NCBI GenBank assembly: GCA_933228675.1
Contig: OW121743.1
Location: 110,417,468-110,481,467, forward strand
Source: Stomorhina lunata
Lineage: Eukaryota; Arthropoda; Insecta; Diptera; Rhiniidae
Direction: 5' to 3'
Length of the DNA stretch: 64,000 nucleotides
Below the pieces are notes generated by a model. The model was not told where the DNA came from and did not search any database. It saw only the letters and a program-made list of their open reading frames with translations. The position numbers and the translations under genes are program-made. This document shows, piece by piece, positions 11,951-24,390 of the stretch; the stretch's first letter is position 1, and every line of letters begins with the position of its first letter.

Positions 11951-13355
11951 CTTTAAAAGAAATTTTGCTGATACGAAAATCAGAAAATTTCATCTGAAAC
12001 CGGTTTTTTTTAAATCTGTAATGTAAAATCAATATCTAAAGCTTGAGTGCTTATAAAAATCGGTTCTATTATTTCCGAGTTATAGACTTAAAAACAGAAA
12101 TTTTCTCATAAGTAACTGATTGTTAAAAGAATAGTAGTTATGACAAAAATATTTGACATGGATACTTAAACTCAAGAATCTCGTAACTTCTTTTTTCATA
12201 GAAACATATAACTTCCATGCAAAAAAGAAGTTTACAATTTGCTACTGTAAGATTTTCGGATGTAAATGCCAAAACAGATCAACTTAAATTATAAAAATCG
12301 ATTTTCGTTTTTTCGAGAAATTATGAGTCTTGAGATGCTGGATCTTGTCTAAGATAAGTGCCGCCTCAGCAGGGACAAGAACACTTATTTAAGGAAATAT
12401 TTTGTCCTTAATATATCTGCGATTTGTGATTGGATTTCAATAATTTCTTCAACGAATATTATGCGAAGAAATTAACTGTTAAGAAATCTGATCTATAAAT
12501 TATCGAAGGTAAAAACTTTTCATAGTCTGAGATTTTAGCCATTACTTATATAGAGACGAATGTTAAAAGGGAGTTTTCAAAAAAATATATAAATATACCA
12601 CCAATTCATAAGCGAGAAATAAAACTATCTTATAAGTAAAATGTTCTACATAAATAAAATGTTCCATACATAATTCCTACAACAAGCCTTTAATAATTTT
12701 GTTATTCGTTTTTGAATTAGGGGAATATATTAAAAAAGTTATATTTATTTTAATTTTTGAATATTTTTCAAAATATTTGACCTTGTTATGAACTACTACA
12801 TCGATACAGCAACATGTGTGTACTGACTAATTATTTTCATTAATTACATTTTGCAACATCATTAGAAAGGTCATTGATAAACATTTGTTATTTTTTTGCT
12901 GCAACCAAACAAATTAGATCAAATTCATTTTTACAATCTAAAGCGGAAATTTAACAGAAATGTAGCAATTTTTTCAAACATTTAAGAGAAGTGTCAAAAA
13001 TCTAATGAATTTATTATATAGTTTGCATATATGTGGAATTTTTTCTAGTATTTAAAATATGAAGGGTTTGAGTCTTGGATAAAATGTTGATGTTTTCTAC
13101 AGAATGTTGTTGAGCTACTGTAAATAAGCTAAGAAATCTGAATTAAGCTAAAATTGAAAAGAAAAATTTAGATTAACTGAAGTTTTGAAAGAATTTGTGT
13201 AAAGGCTATATACACCCTTTAGGCCAAGAAGGGGTTAAGGGCTGAAGTTGTCAACAGTCTAAGAGATTGTATTACTTGTATTTCTAGCATTTTTTAATGT
13301 TTTCATGTTCTAAAGTTGTAGAAAGAAATTTTGAGCCAAGAAAAATATGTTTATA
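11951..13355. other. AT-rich DNA, repeat phrases then nothing recognised
   Basis: From 11951 to about 12340 there are more decayed CGGTT...TTTCNGAG phrases (12060 and 12300). The remainder is AT-rich with no gene, RNA or transposon end that I can support. Confidence 0.5.
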
Positions 13356-14578
13356 ATGGGTGTTTTTTTTTTAGAGATATAGAACTTCGAATTGAAATAA
13401 AACACAAGAAAATCGTTTTAATGTCCATCAATTTAGCTTTATTGGAAGGATAATTTTATGCCATTAATGTTTAAATATGATTTCGGGCATGTGGCCGCCG
13501 CGGCTGGCTCGAATAAAGCCAATTCTACAGGTCCAATTTTCAACTACTTTTTCGAGCATATGGGGCCGTATGTTGGCAATAACGCCACGAATGTTGGCTT
13601 CCAAGTCCCCTAACGTTTCTGGTTTGTTGGCGTAGACGAGCGACTTCACATATCCCCAAAGAAAATAATCCAGTGGTGTCAAATCGCACGATATTGGTGG
13701 CCAATTGACAGGTCCATTCCGCGAAATTATTCGCTCATCGAATGTTTCCTTCAATAAATCAATTATGACGTGCGCTGTGTGGCATGTAGCGCCATCTTGT
13801 TGGAACCACAACTCATCCACATTATTTCGGAAGAAGTATGGCCCAATGACTCCACCAGCCCATAGAGCACACCAAACAGTCAGTTTTTGTGGATGTAATG
13901 GCGTCTCAAGGGTCTCATGTGGATTCTCTTCACTCCAAATGCGCCAATTTTGCTTGTTGACGTAGCCATTCAACCAAAAATGAGCCTCATCACTGAACAA
14001 AATTTTGCGATGAAAATCAGCATCGAGATCAATCTTATTTTCGGCCCATACACCAAAATCACGACGCATTGCATGGTCTCGCGGCTTTAATTCTTGCACA
14101 AGCTGGATCTTGTAAGATCGCAAGCCAAGATCTTTGCGCAAAATCTTCCATAAAGTTGATGGACAAAGCTCCAATTGCTGTGCACGGTGGCGAATCGATT
14201 CATTCGGGTCCTCTTCAACACTTTGCTCTACAGCGGCAATTGTTTCTTCGGTGCGCACTGTTCGACGTCGCTGCGGATGCGTATTATCACATAGAGTAAA
14301 CGTAGTGCGAAAACGATCCATGGTTAACCGAATTAATTGCTCTGATGGACGATTATGTCGACCATAAAATGGACGGAGCTTGCGGTAAACTTCGCGAACT
14401 GAACCATTATTTTCGATATAAATTTGCACGATTTGCAAGCGTTGTTCTTTTGTCAACCTGTTCATGATGAAATGGCAAACCAAACTAAATATTAATCACT
14501 TGACAGCTGACAAAATGGCCGCCAGTTAAAAAAGTGATGTCAACTTAAAGTTCTATACCTCAATAAAAAAACACCCGA
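13356..14578 (-). mobile_element. mariner element, rosa-like (D,D41D), copy 1
   Basis: A 1223-bp element bounded by TA dinucleotides (13354-13355 and 14579-14580), the target duplication of Tc1/mariner elements. Its ends are imperfect inverted repeats of about 28 bp: GGGTGTTTTTT, then AGAGATATAGAACTT on the left and, read inward, GAGGTATAGAACTT on the right. It has one gene on the minus strand. It matches the element at 30026-31318 over its full length but lacks about 84 bp in the middle of the gene. The decay is slight, so insertion looks recent compared with the relic at 32000. Confidence 0.95.
13464..14465 (-). pseudogene. mariner transposase, D,D41D type, open but internally deleted
   Basis: Cut-and-paste DNA transposase, nuclear, acting on its own inverted repeats. 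From the ATG at 14465 (MNRLTKEQRL) it is 333 residues; the frame is open a little further upstream but without an ATG. Residues 1-115 hold two helix-turn-helix DNA-binding units. The DDE domain shows D159 (LFSDEAHFW), D224 (FQQDGATCHTAH) and D266 (CDLTPLDYFLWG). The last two aspartates are separated by 41 residues, the mark of the rosa subfamily described from Ceratitis. D159 and D224 are only 64 residues apart, whereas mariners usually have 92. The 28 missing residues are present, frameshifted, in the second copy, so this enzyme is probably inactive despite its intact frame. The deletion joins sites that share AATG. Confidence 0.9.
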
Positions 14579-14580
14579 TA

Positions 14581-15400
14581 TAATGTAGCCTTTTATTAAT
14601 GTGTGGCACAAAAGGGTTAATAGCTTCTTTGATCGTTTTTTTTATATTATTCTAAACTATCTATATTTTTTCAATTTATTTTAAATAACTCTAAACTATA
14701 GAAAAGATTGCATGTGAAAAATAATAATTTTAACAATATAATAAACAAAAGAATTCAAACAATACCAAAATAAAATACATGAATAATCTAATGTAATAAA
14801 TCTTATATTAAAATCTAACAACAAAACACAATTTATAATTCTATTATTCTTTTCTAAAATTTAAATTGATGTTTGTCTTAATATTTTAAAAAATCAAAAA
14901 TCTTTTGAAAAAAAGTCATAATTCTTTGGAAATTATAACAAACTTGAAAGTCTTTGAATTTTGGTCATTAACTATTAATTTATTATTCTTTTGACTTAAT
15001 CTCTGGCTTTGGAATTTTTTCTTAATTTATTATTTGTTTAAATTAATTTTAAACTATTTTGGAAGAGCTTTATTTAGTATTTTTTTATCTATTAATGCAA
15101 ATTTTACTTACTTTTGTTATTTATCTCGAGTTTTTTTTTTGTAACAAAACTAATTTCAAATCTTTTGTATTTTATTATTAATTTATCTTTTAAAATAATT
15201 TGTTTATTATATTGTTCATAAACTATAATTTAGTTGTGGGAACTATTATAATGACGGCTTCTGAATATTACAAAAATAAATAAATGCACATAAAAAATAT
15301 TGTATAATATGTATTAATGATTATTACTTTAGGGCTAGTAAAATCGTAAAATTTTACATTATTCTCATACCTGACGTCAGCGAAAATGAAAAAGGCTTTA
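14581..15400. other. AT-rich DNA without recognised features
   Basis: About 0.8 kb of very AT-rich, apparently single-copy sequence. No open frame of note. Confidence 0.5.
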
Positions 15401-15978
15401 ATTACACTGTGTTCGATTTTGACAACTTTTATACCGACAAAAAGGAGACATAGTGGATAAAGATAAATCGAGTGGGTAAAGTAAAAAATGGTGGAGGTTG
15501 TGCAATAAATATTCGTGTAACTCGAAAACTGTTTATTTTCTTGAACTATATAAAAAACCGAAATTCGGCAACAAAATTATCTTTCAATCACACTAACTAT
15601 TTTTTTAATCCGATATTGGAAATAATTTTTATTGTTTGTACAAAATTTTTTATTTTTTTGAAAGGCCACAAAAATTTTCATTTTCAAAATATTTTTTTTT
15701 TTGCAAAACGACTTCACGGATTAAAAAAAATAATTAGTGTTCTTGAAAGATAATTTTGTTGCCGAATTTAGTTTTTTTACTTAGTTCAAGAAAATAAACA
15801 GTTTTCAAGGTACGCGAATATTTATTGCGCAACCTTCTCCATTTTTTATAACGCTATATCTCGAAAACTAGAACTAATCTAAAAAAAACGGTTAGCACTA
15901 ATGAAATCAGTGTACTCGATTTATCTAGACTTTGTGGCCTTTTGTCGGTAACTAAAGTTGTCAAAATCGAGCACAGTA
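15401..15978. mobile_element. Foldback element with arms of about 200 bp
   Basis: The two halves are inverted copies. ACTGTGTTCGATTTTGACAA near 15405 is matched in reverse by TTGTCAAAATCGAGCACAGT ending at 15977. Further matching pairs are GACAAAA, AATATTCGTG, CGAAAACTGTTTATTTTCTT and CGGCAACAAAATTATCTTTC. The arms are imperfect and separated by an AT-rich loop around 15600-15730. The 93-codon plus frame at 15472-15753 runs through arm and loop and is not a gene. A shorter relative sits at 27661-27971. Confidence 0.85.
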
Positions 15979-16149
15979 TTAATAACTAAGTAATTAGAAT
16001 GTTGGGAACATGTAATGAATTTAGACCAGGGATAGACAAAGTGCACACACATATTCTTCTAAAAATGTAACTCTCTTTGTCTAAAGATGTATGTGTCTAA
16101 CTACCAGTGAACTAAATAATGCAACGAACATGCATTGCATTAAATATTT

Positions 16150-16560
16150 GCCTCATCATTTTGCAATACTGCCCACTAACACATAAGCAGATGTAGGCAG
16201 CACATACCACCAGTAGCCGGTAAATTTTATGAAATTTTCGTTAATACCACGATCATTAATAAAACTCGTGAAAATGAGTATTAAAATAATTCAGTTGGAA
16301 TTTGGATCTGTTAACATCCAACCGCTTTGTTTAAGAAAAGACAAAAACAAAATAGGCAAGAAACAAATCAAAATCCAATTTATAGCAACACAATACATGT
16401 TTCGAGAGAACAAAGAAATATAATCCCGAACATGGTTGCCACGATACTATTATTTTTGTAAACTTTGGGAATAGTTTTGTAAATATTTTGAATATTTTTT
16501 CAAAACTGAAATAAATTCTAATATTAAATAATTTTAGATTTTTATATTTTTTTGATATTT
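16150..16560 (+). repeat. Dispersed module M2, copy a
   Basis: Aligns with 61579-61960 in the same orientation. Shared blocks include TAATACCAC, ATGAGTATTAAAAT, AAAATAGGCAAGAAACAAAT, ATCCAATTTATAGCAACA, TTCGAGAGAACAAAGAAA and CACTATTATTTTTGTAAAC-like sequence. Copy a has about 27 extra bases near 16310. On the minus strand both copies keep an open stretch with the same residues (FFVLSxHVxCCYKLDFDLFL), but nothing recognisable. Both copies run straight into a 30-bp minisatellite array. Confidence 0.8.
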
Positions 16561-18840
16561 TCAATCCAAAAAATTTTTTATAGAAAAAATTTTAATAAAA
16601 AATATGGAAAATTGTTCGATAAAAATTATATTTTATAAAAAATTTTTCGATAAAAATATTTTTTAGTAAAAATTTTCGATAAAAATATTTGTATGTCAAA
16701 AAATTTTCAAATCTTCTACAGAAAAATTTTTGATAAAAAAAAATTTCTATAGAAAAAATTTTGATAAAAAAAATTTTCTATAGAAAAATTTTTGATAAAA
16801 AAATTTTCTATAGAAAAATTTTTGATAAAAAAATTTTCTATAGAAACATATTTGGTAAAAAACTTCTATATAAAAATTAAAAAAAAAATTTTCTACAGAA
16901 CAATTTTTAACAAGAAAAAGAAAAAAATTTAATAGAAAACTTTTTGATAAAAAAATTTTCTATAGAAAACTTTTTGATAAAAAAATTTTCTATAGAAAAC
17001 TTTTTGATAAAAAAATTTTCTATAGAAAACTTTTTGATCAAAAAATTTTCTATAGAAAACTTTTTGATAAAAAAAATTTTCTATAGAAATCTTTTTGATA
17101 AAATTATTTTCTATAGAAAAATTTTTGATAAAAAATTTTCTATAGAAAAATTTTTGATAAAAAAAAAAATTCTATAGAAAAATTTTTAATAAAAAAATTT
17201 TCTATAGAAAAATTTTTGATAAAAAAATTTTCCATACAAAATTTTTTGATAAAAAAATAGAAAATAAATTTTTGATGAAAAAAATTTCCTATAGAAAAAA
17301 TGTTGATAGAAAAAATTTCTATCGAAAAATTTTTATAGAAAAAATTTTGATAAAAAAATTTTCTATAGAAAAATTTTTTATAAAAAAAAATTTTCTATAA
17401 AAAGTTTTTGATAAAAAAATTTTTGATAACAAAATTTTAAAATAAAAAAATTTTTTATTGAAAAATTTTTTCATAAAAAAATTTTCTATAGAAAAATTTT
17501 TCATAAAAAAATTTTCTATAGAAAAATTTTTTATAAAAAAAAAATTTTATAAAATAAAATTTCTATAAAAAAACTTTTGATGAAAACAATTTTCTATAAA
17601 AAAATTTTTTATAGAAAAAGTTTTGATAAAAAAATTTTGCATAGAAAAATTTGTGATCCAAAAGTTTTCTATAGAAAAATTTTTGATACAAAAATTTTTT
17701 ATAGAAAAAATTTTGATAAAACAATTTTCTATAAAAAAAAACTTCTATAGAAAAATTTTTGATAAAAAAAATTTTCTATAGAAAAATTTTTGATAAAAAA
17801 ATTTTCTATAGAAACATTTTTACCAAAAAAAATATACAAAAATTTAAAAAAAAAAATTTCTATAGAAAAATTTTTAACAAGAAAAAGAAAAAATTTTAAT
17901 AGAAAACTTTTTGATAAAAAAAATTTTCTATAGAAAAATTTTTGTTAAAAAATTTTATATAGAAAAATTTTAGATAAAAAAATTTGCTATAGAAAAATTG
18001 TTGATAAAAAAATTTTCTATAGAGAAATTTTTGATAAAAAAATTTTCTATAGAAAAATTTTTAATAAATACATTTTCTATAGAAAAATTTTTAATAAAAA
18101 AATTTGCTATAGAAAAATTGTTGATAAAAAAATTTGCTATAGAGAAATTTTTGATAAAAAAATTTTCTATAGAAAAATTTTTAATAAATAAATTTTCTAT
18201 AGAAAAATTTTTAATAAAAAAATTTGCTATAGAAAAATTTTTGATAAAGAAATTTTCTTTAAAATAATTTTTGATAAAAAAGTTTTCTATAGAAAAATTT
18301 TTGATAAAAAAGTTTTCTATAGAAAAATTTTTAATAAATAAATTTTCTATAGAAAAATTTTTGATAAAAAAATTTTTTATAGAAAAATTTTTGATAAAAA
18401 ATTTTTCTGTAGACAAATTTGTAATAAAAAAATTTTCTATAGAAAAATTTTTGATAAAAAAATTTTCTATAGAAAAATTTTTGATAAAAAAATTTTCTAT
18501 AGAAAAATTTTTGTTAAAAAAATTTTGGTACAGAAAAATTTTTAATAAAAAATTTTTGATGAAAAAATTTTTGATAAAAAAATTTTTGATAAAAAAATTT
18601 TCTATAAAAAAATTTTTGATAAAAAAATTTTCTATAAAAAAATTTTTGATAAAAAAATTTTCTATAGAAGAATTTTTGATAAAAAAATTTTCCATAGAAA
18701 AATTTTTGATAAAAAAATTTTCTATAGAAAAATTTTTGATAAAAAAATTTTCTATAGAAAAATTTTTGTCAAAAAAAATTCTTTAGGAACATTTTTGATA
18801 AAAAACTTTTCTATAAAAATTTTTTGGATAAAAAATTAAA
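16560..18840. repeat. Minisatellite array C, 30-bp unit
   Basis: About 2.3 kb of a 30-bp unit: palindrome TTTTCTATAGAAAA plus a TTTTGATAAAAAA linker. Between 18000 and 18780 the copies keep exact 30-bp register. Because 30 is divisible by three, open frames run through it on both strands (up to 241 codons at 17970-18695, minus) and repeat a decapeptide such as FSIENFFIKN. A segment near 17820-17900 repeats one near 16860-16930, so part of the array was itself duplicated. Confidence 0.95.
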
Positions 18841-20235
18841 AAAAAGTGGAGTAGAAAACTTTTTCTTTTTAAAACGTTAGAATTACACATTGAAAAAAAT
18901 ACCTTTTTTAGTTAAAAGTATAAAAAACGGCAACTCTGCCGACTATTTTTATGTTTGTACTCTTTGCGCCGACCCATGCTAATTAGCCAAGATCTTGGCG
19001 AATGATTGAGGTTTTTGGTGAGACTTTATTTAAAGTGTTGAAGCGTAATTTTAAGCTCTTTACTATTGTTGTGTGTGGTGTACATGTGTTGGCAGAATTT
19101 CTTTCCTACTACAAGTGTTAGTGCAGCAAATATTTGGGCTACTCTGATCTAAAGGATCGAACGAAGCAGAAAACTAAGACAACTTTATAATTTTGTAAGT
19201 AAACAAAATTAAATTAAATATGTAATTTGATATTCATTAACGTCTTTTGTTTATACTTATAGATCTAAACCATTATCGATTTCAATTAATCAAAAAAAGA
19301 AAAAATACCAAATCAGTCAAGGTTTTTTTTTGTTTTAAGAATGGTCTTTTCTAACTGGTTTCAAAATTTTTGGGCAAAACTTAAAAACAGCAAGTGCAAA
19401 AGTATTTTTTCTTTTATATAAATACTTAAATGCAGATTGATAGCTTGATTTGAACAATAAATTTCAATTAAGTCAAAACAAACTGGTTGTACAGATATTA
19501 ACAAAAAGAAAAAAAAAACATTATAAACAATTTGAAGCTTAAAATTTGTAAAATTATGGTCAATTAATGATTAAACAGAAAAAAAAAATATTTACTTTTT
19601 TCGGTTTTGTAAACATAAATTACCTTGAATTAGTACTAAATCTAAATAAAAAATCTGTCTTAATTGTTAACGGAATGAAGGTATAAAACCTTTTAAACAA
19701 AAATGTAGTAGCAAATTTTGGGTAGAGAAAGGGTTAAGGGATTTGATATTAATTGCAGTAAAAGATCAAGCAAGCTTGGCTTATTGGCTTAAGCAATAGA
19801 TAACTAATTGACAAAATTTGAATTTAAATTATTTTAAATACCAAGAAATTCACAAAAACTCTTAAAATCTGGAATTAGTTATTGTTTAATATTATTTTAA
19901 ATATAATTTTTTTAGCCGTTTTTCAAACCTGGTCTCTCTGATATTTATCAGTTTTGTTTGAAATTAAACGAAGCATGGAAAATATTTACAAACTTTTTTT
20001 TTTCAAATGAACTTGTTATTTATTTCAATCTATTTTTTTTTAATATTTTTTAACAAAAATTCTAAAGTTAGAACTTTGTTAATTAACATTAAAATTAGTA
20101 AATTATTAGGATTTTTCGTTAATAAACAATAATTATAATTAAGAGTTATAAGACTCATTAATAAATTATTTTATTAAAAATCCGACGATTATTAAATTTT
20201 GAAGACAATCAAAAAATTTATTTGAAAGAAAAAGT
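18841..20235. other. Non-repetitive DNA, possibly with a host first exon
   Basis: 18900-19190 is less AT-rich than its surroundings. It has TATAAAAAA at 18919 and a consensus-like donor GTAAGTAA at 19195, as a non-coding first exon would. There is no open frame, and the evidence is weak. From 19200 to 20235 the sequence is AT-rich with nothing recognised. Confidence 0.25.
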
Positions 20236-20605
20236 TTTCAAAAAATAACAAAATTTTCGGCATGTAAATTTTTGTTTAAAAAGCAAAATTATTCGCACTT
20301 GATCCCAGTCTATTACATTTATTTTGAATTAAATTTTGTTCAGTCGATAATCTGAGCCTTTACCTTTGATTTACAAACATAATTCGTAATGATTGTGTTT
20401 GTAAAATAGGTAATAATGTAAGGTTTATGATCTGTCTAAAAGTAGGGATACTCCTCCTGAAGATGAGGACCTAACCAACTATCAAAACTCGTCGAAGAAT
20501 TAGTTGTCCCCACAAACATTTTTTTGATTTAATCAATAAATTGTCTATTACATTAATAAATAAATGTAATGGACTGGGATCAAGTGGGAATAAATTTTCT
20601 TTTTT
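20236..20605 (+). mobile_element. Long-inverted-repeat MITE, copy 2
   Basis: The left part starts near AAAAAATAACAAAATTTTCG and continues through ATTCGCACTTGATCCCAGTC plus TATTACATTTA. The inverted right arm ATGTAATGGACTGGGATCAA follows at 20563-20582. The interior matches the copy at 9100-9428 closely (ACAAACATAATTCGTAATGA, AAAAGTAGGGATACTC, TCGTCGAAGAATT). No open frame. The right terminal part is decayed. Confidence 0.8.
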
Positions 20606-21089
20606 AAGAAAAAGTTATTATTTTAAAAATTTTTTTCATATAAAATCATTTTTTTTTTTTCTGAAAGTTCTTAAAGTCTAAAAAAGGTTTTACGTTTTCA
20701 AATTTATATAATGAAATATCTGTTCATAGCAAAAGATATAAAAGTTATCCGATTCTGTGAACTCTTTAGAATACAAATAAATAAAAATCTATACATTTTT
20801 TCAAAGAACAAGTCAATATTTAGAAAAATGCAAAAATTGTAATAGACATATATCGTATTTTTGTCATATACAACTTTTGGATAACACAAGTGCACAAAAT
20901 TTAAATTTTTGCTTTATCATCGCAATATTTTGATTTTTCGTTATGGTCTGATTCTGATTTGATTTTTTTTCTAACTGGTTGTTTTTAAAATTTTTTTCTT
21001 ACTGGTTGTTTTTTTAAAAAAAAATTACAATTTTTTTTTTAAGGCTGATCTTTTGATTCTATCATATCTTTGAAAAGGGTTGTTCGATT
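20606..21089. other. AT-rich DNA without recognised features
   Basis: Poly(A)/poly(T)-rich sequence. A 63-codon minus-strand frame at 20704-20895 has no recognisable similarity. Confidence 0.5.
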
Positions 21090-22089
21090 TTGTTGAAAGT
21101 AGCAGAATTGTAAAGTAAATAAAATTAGAGTAAACTCATTTTAAAACAGTTTTTATATGCTAAACAATTTCGGAGTTATTTAAACTTGAAATTAAAAAAA
21201 TTATTTTTTTTATAAAAAATTTGAATTTTTTTTTATAATTTTTTTTTCAGTTTTTAGAAATTTTTAAAAAATCGAAGTTGGCAAAAATGTACCATTTGCT
21301 TTAAATAATCTTAAAACTATGAATGTTTCAAATAAAATAGGAATTATTTCTAGAAAATCCAAGAATAAATGGCGATTTTATTAACAATAAAGCAAATAAA
21401 GTGAAAATAACCAATTTTGTATTTAAGCCATTTCAGTCATTAAGGGTTATGTGGAATCTAGGGTCAAATATGAACCAATTTTCTGGAAATTAAGCATTTT
21501 GATTACAGTTTATGCAAAAATTTTGTGTGTAAGAAGTAAACATAAAATGATCATTATCTTCAGATTAAAGAGCGTTTTAAAAAATTTCGACGAATTAAAG
21601 TGGTTTTGGTCAGATTTTGTATGGGAGCTATGGTCAAATATTAACCGATTTCAACAAAATGTGATACATTGATTTTTCTTTATATAAGGCATATTTTATT
21701 TAAATTTCATAAAAATAAACTAAAAAAAATTCTTCAGTTTGTAGATAAAATCTCAATTCAGGGAACTAATTACCTATGATAGGTATCTGAAATAAAGGAC
21801 CTAATTTTGATAATTTCACTAGCAATGGCCCTATTGTAAAGAATAATCTCTGTGCCAAATTTCATACTGATAAAAGCAAATTTGTGGCTTAGAGGAACGT
21901 AAAACTATATTTCGCGAAGAAAATTGTTTGGGAGGTATTTCAAAATTCTAAAAGGTTTTGTTTTTTAAAGGCTTTGTCCTTAAAATAAAAAAAAATATGT
22001 AATGCCAAGTTTCATGAAAGTGTCTTTAAAATTGTGGACTTAACTTCATTCTTTTTTTAAGAAATAGGATTTATATGACAACTTTTTCG
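21090..22089 (+). repeat. Degenerate dispersed repeats preceding the 360-bp satellite
   Basis: A patchwork of old repeat pieces. 21140-21310 resembles the plus strand at 11450-11570 (GGAGTTATTTA, ATCGAA.TGGCAAAA). 21800-21960 is the inverted counterpart of 11690-11870. 21450-21670 contains GGGTCAAATATGAACC and GGGAGCTATGGTCAAATATT, a phrase recurring in inverted form near 43360 and common in calyptrate fly intergenic DNA. The 73-codon frame at 21451-21672 is not conserved. Confidence 0.6.
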
Positions 22090-24390
22090 GTAAAAATTGG
22101 TTATTTCACTCTATTCTAAATAAAATCATTAATAATGGATGGATTTTCCAGTCGTTTTCAAGACATAGTAAACTAACTGGGACAACCTCTTCGAAAACCG
22201 CAATTTTTAGAATAAAAATAAAAAAAATTCTTAAAAAAATTTAAATTTTTTCTGATTTGAAATATTCAGAGTTTTACGATAGATGAGTTTTTGCCATCAC
22301 TGATTTATTCTGAATTTTAAAAATAACATTTTTAAAAAATTTTTAAAAATACAATTTTTTTGATTTTGCACGAAAAAAAATATTTCGTTACGTTGTGAAG
22401 TGAATAACTTTAAAATCGTTGATCACATATAAAACTTACGTTAGCATGTCTTCAGATGAATTTTATTCTTAAACGATTGATGTACTTTTGAATAAAATTG
22501 GACAAGTTGTTTTCAAGATATGGTGGACTTTAAAAAATCCCAATTTTTAGAAAAATAAAAAAAAAATGTAAGAAATCGTTAAAAAAAAAAATTAAAATTT
22601 TTGGTGATTTTCATAGTTTTACTATAGACAAGTAATGATGGAAGTATTTGCCATTATTGATTTTTTATGAAATTCAAAAAATAACATTTTTAAAAATTTT
22701 TGAAAAATATATTTTTTTTTGATTTTGCACGAAAGAAAAATATTTTGTTACGTTGTGAAGTGAATAACTTTAAAATCGTTGATCACATATAAAACTTATG
22801 TTAGCAAGTCTTCAGGTCAATTTTATTCTTAATCGATTGATATACTTTTGAATAATATTGGACAAGTTGTTTTCAAGATATGGTGGACTTTCAAAAATCC
22901 CAATTTTTAGAAAAATAAAAAAAATTTAAGAAATCGTAAAAAAAAAAATTTAAAATTTTTTGTTGATTTTTATAGTTTTACTATAGACGACTAATGATGG
23001 AAGTTTTTGCCATTATTGATTTTTTATGAAATTCAAAAAATAAAATTTTTTAAAAATTTTTGAAAAATATATTTTTTTTTTTGATTTTGCACAAAAAAAA
23101 ATATTTTGTTACGTTGTGAGGTGAATAACTTTAAAATCGTTGATCACATATAAAACTTATGTTAGCAAGTCTTCAGGTCAATTTTATTCTTAATCGATTG
23201 ATATACTTTTGAATAATATTGGACAAGTTGTTTTCAAGATATGGTGGACTTTCAAAAATCCCAATTTTTAGAAAAATAAAAAAAATTTAAGAAATCGTAA
23301 AAAAAAAATTAAATTTTTGGTGATTTTCATAGTTTTACTATAGACGAGTAATGATGGAAGTTTTTGCCATTATTGATTTTTTTATGAAATTCAAAAAATA
23401 ACATTTTTTAAAAATTTTTGAAAAATATATTTTTTTTTTTTTTTGATTTTGCAAAAAAAAAAATATTTTGTTACATTGCGTTTTGTATAACTTTTAAATC
23501 GTTGATCACACATAAAACTTATGTTAGCATGTCTTCAGATCAATTTAGTTCTGAACCCATTGATATACTTTCTAATAAATTTGGGCAAGTGGTTTTCATG
23601 ATATGGAAAAGACTTTCGAAAATCCCAATTTTTAGAAAAAAAAAAATTAATTTAAAAAATCGTTAAAAAAATTAAAATTTTTGTTGATTTATAGTTTTAC
23701 TTAGACGAGTAATGATGGAAGTTTTTGTCATTATTGATTTTTTATGAATTTCAAAAAATATATTTTCTTAATTTTTAAAAAAATAAAATTTTTTGATTTT
23801 GCACAAAAAAAAATATTTTGTTACATTGTGTTGTCAATAATTTTAAAATCGTTCATCACACGTAAAACTTGTGTTAGCACGTCTTTAGGCCGATTTTATT
23901 CTTAATTGATTGATATACTTCAATAAATTTTAGCAAGTGGTTTTCATGATAAGGACTACTTTTTCGAAAATCGCAATTTTTTGAAAAAAAAAAATTCAAA
24001 AATTCGAAAATTAAAAATTTTACTTTTCATTTTTACTACAGACTAGTTATGCTGGAAGTGTTTGTCATTATTGATTTTTTATGAATTTCCACATATAACA
24101 TTTTTTAAAAATTAAAAAAAATACAATTTTTTCGATTTTGCACCAAAAAAATATTTTGTCACACTGTGATGTGTATAACTTTAAAATCGTTGATCACACA
24201 TAAAACTTTTGTTAGTATGTCTTCAGAGCAATTTTGTTCTTAATCCATTGATATACTTTTCAAAAGTTTTAGACAAGTGATTTTCAAGATATGGTGAACT
24301 AACTAAGACAAGCTCTTTAAAAATCGAAATTTTTGTAAAAAAAATAAAAATTTGTTCAAAAAAAAAAATTGTAAATTTTTTTTTTTATGT
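22090..24390 (+). repeat. Tandem satellite of about 360 bp, six or more units
   Basis: Direct units are marked by TCGTTGATCACA or a close variant, with GATCAC/CATCAC at 22421, 22781, 23142, 23504, 23854 and 24192 (spacings 360, 361, 362, 350 and 338). Each unit holds GTTAGCANGTCTTCAG, a TTTTATTCTTAATCGATTGA-like block, TTTTCAAGATATGGTG, CCCAATTTTTAGAAAAA and GTAATGATGGAAGT. The first three periods are the most alike, so amplification was most recent there. The 82-codon frame at 23418-23666 is an accident of the repeat. Confidence 0.95.

Noticed and set aside
13705..14367. Plus-strand frames inside the first mariner (and minus-strand frames inside the second)
   Set aside because: Antisense shadows of the transposase; identical shadows occur in both copies because the DNA is the same.
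17970..18786. Long open frames of up to 241 codons on both strands with repeated FSIENFFIKN-like peptides
   Set aside because: They follow exactly from a 30-bp repeat in reading register. There is no start context or non-repeat sequence, and the open frames on opposite strands are simply readings of a partly palindromic unit.
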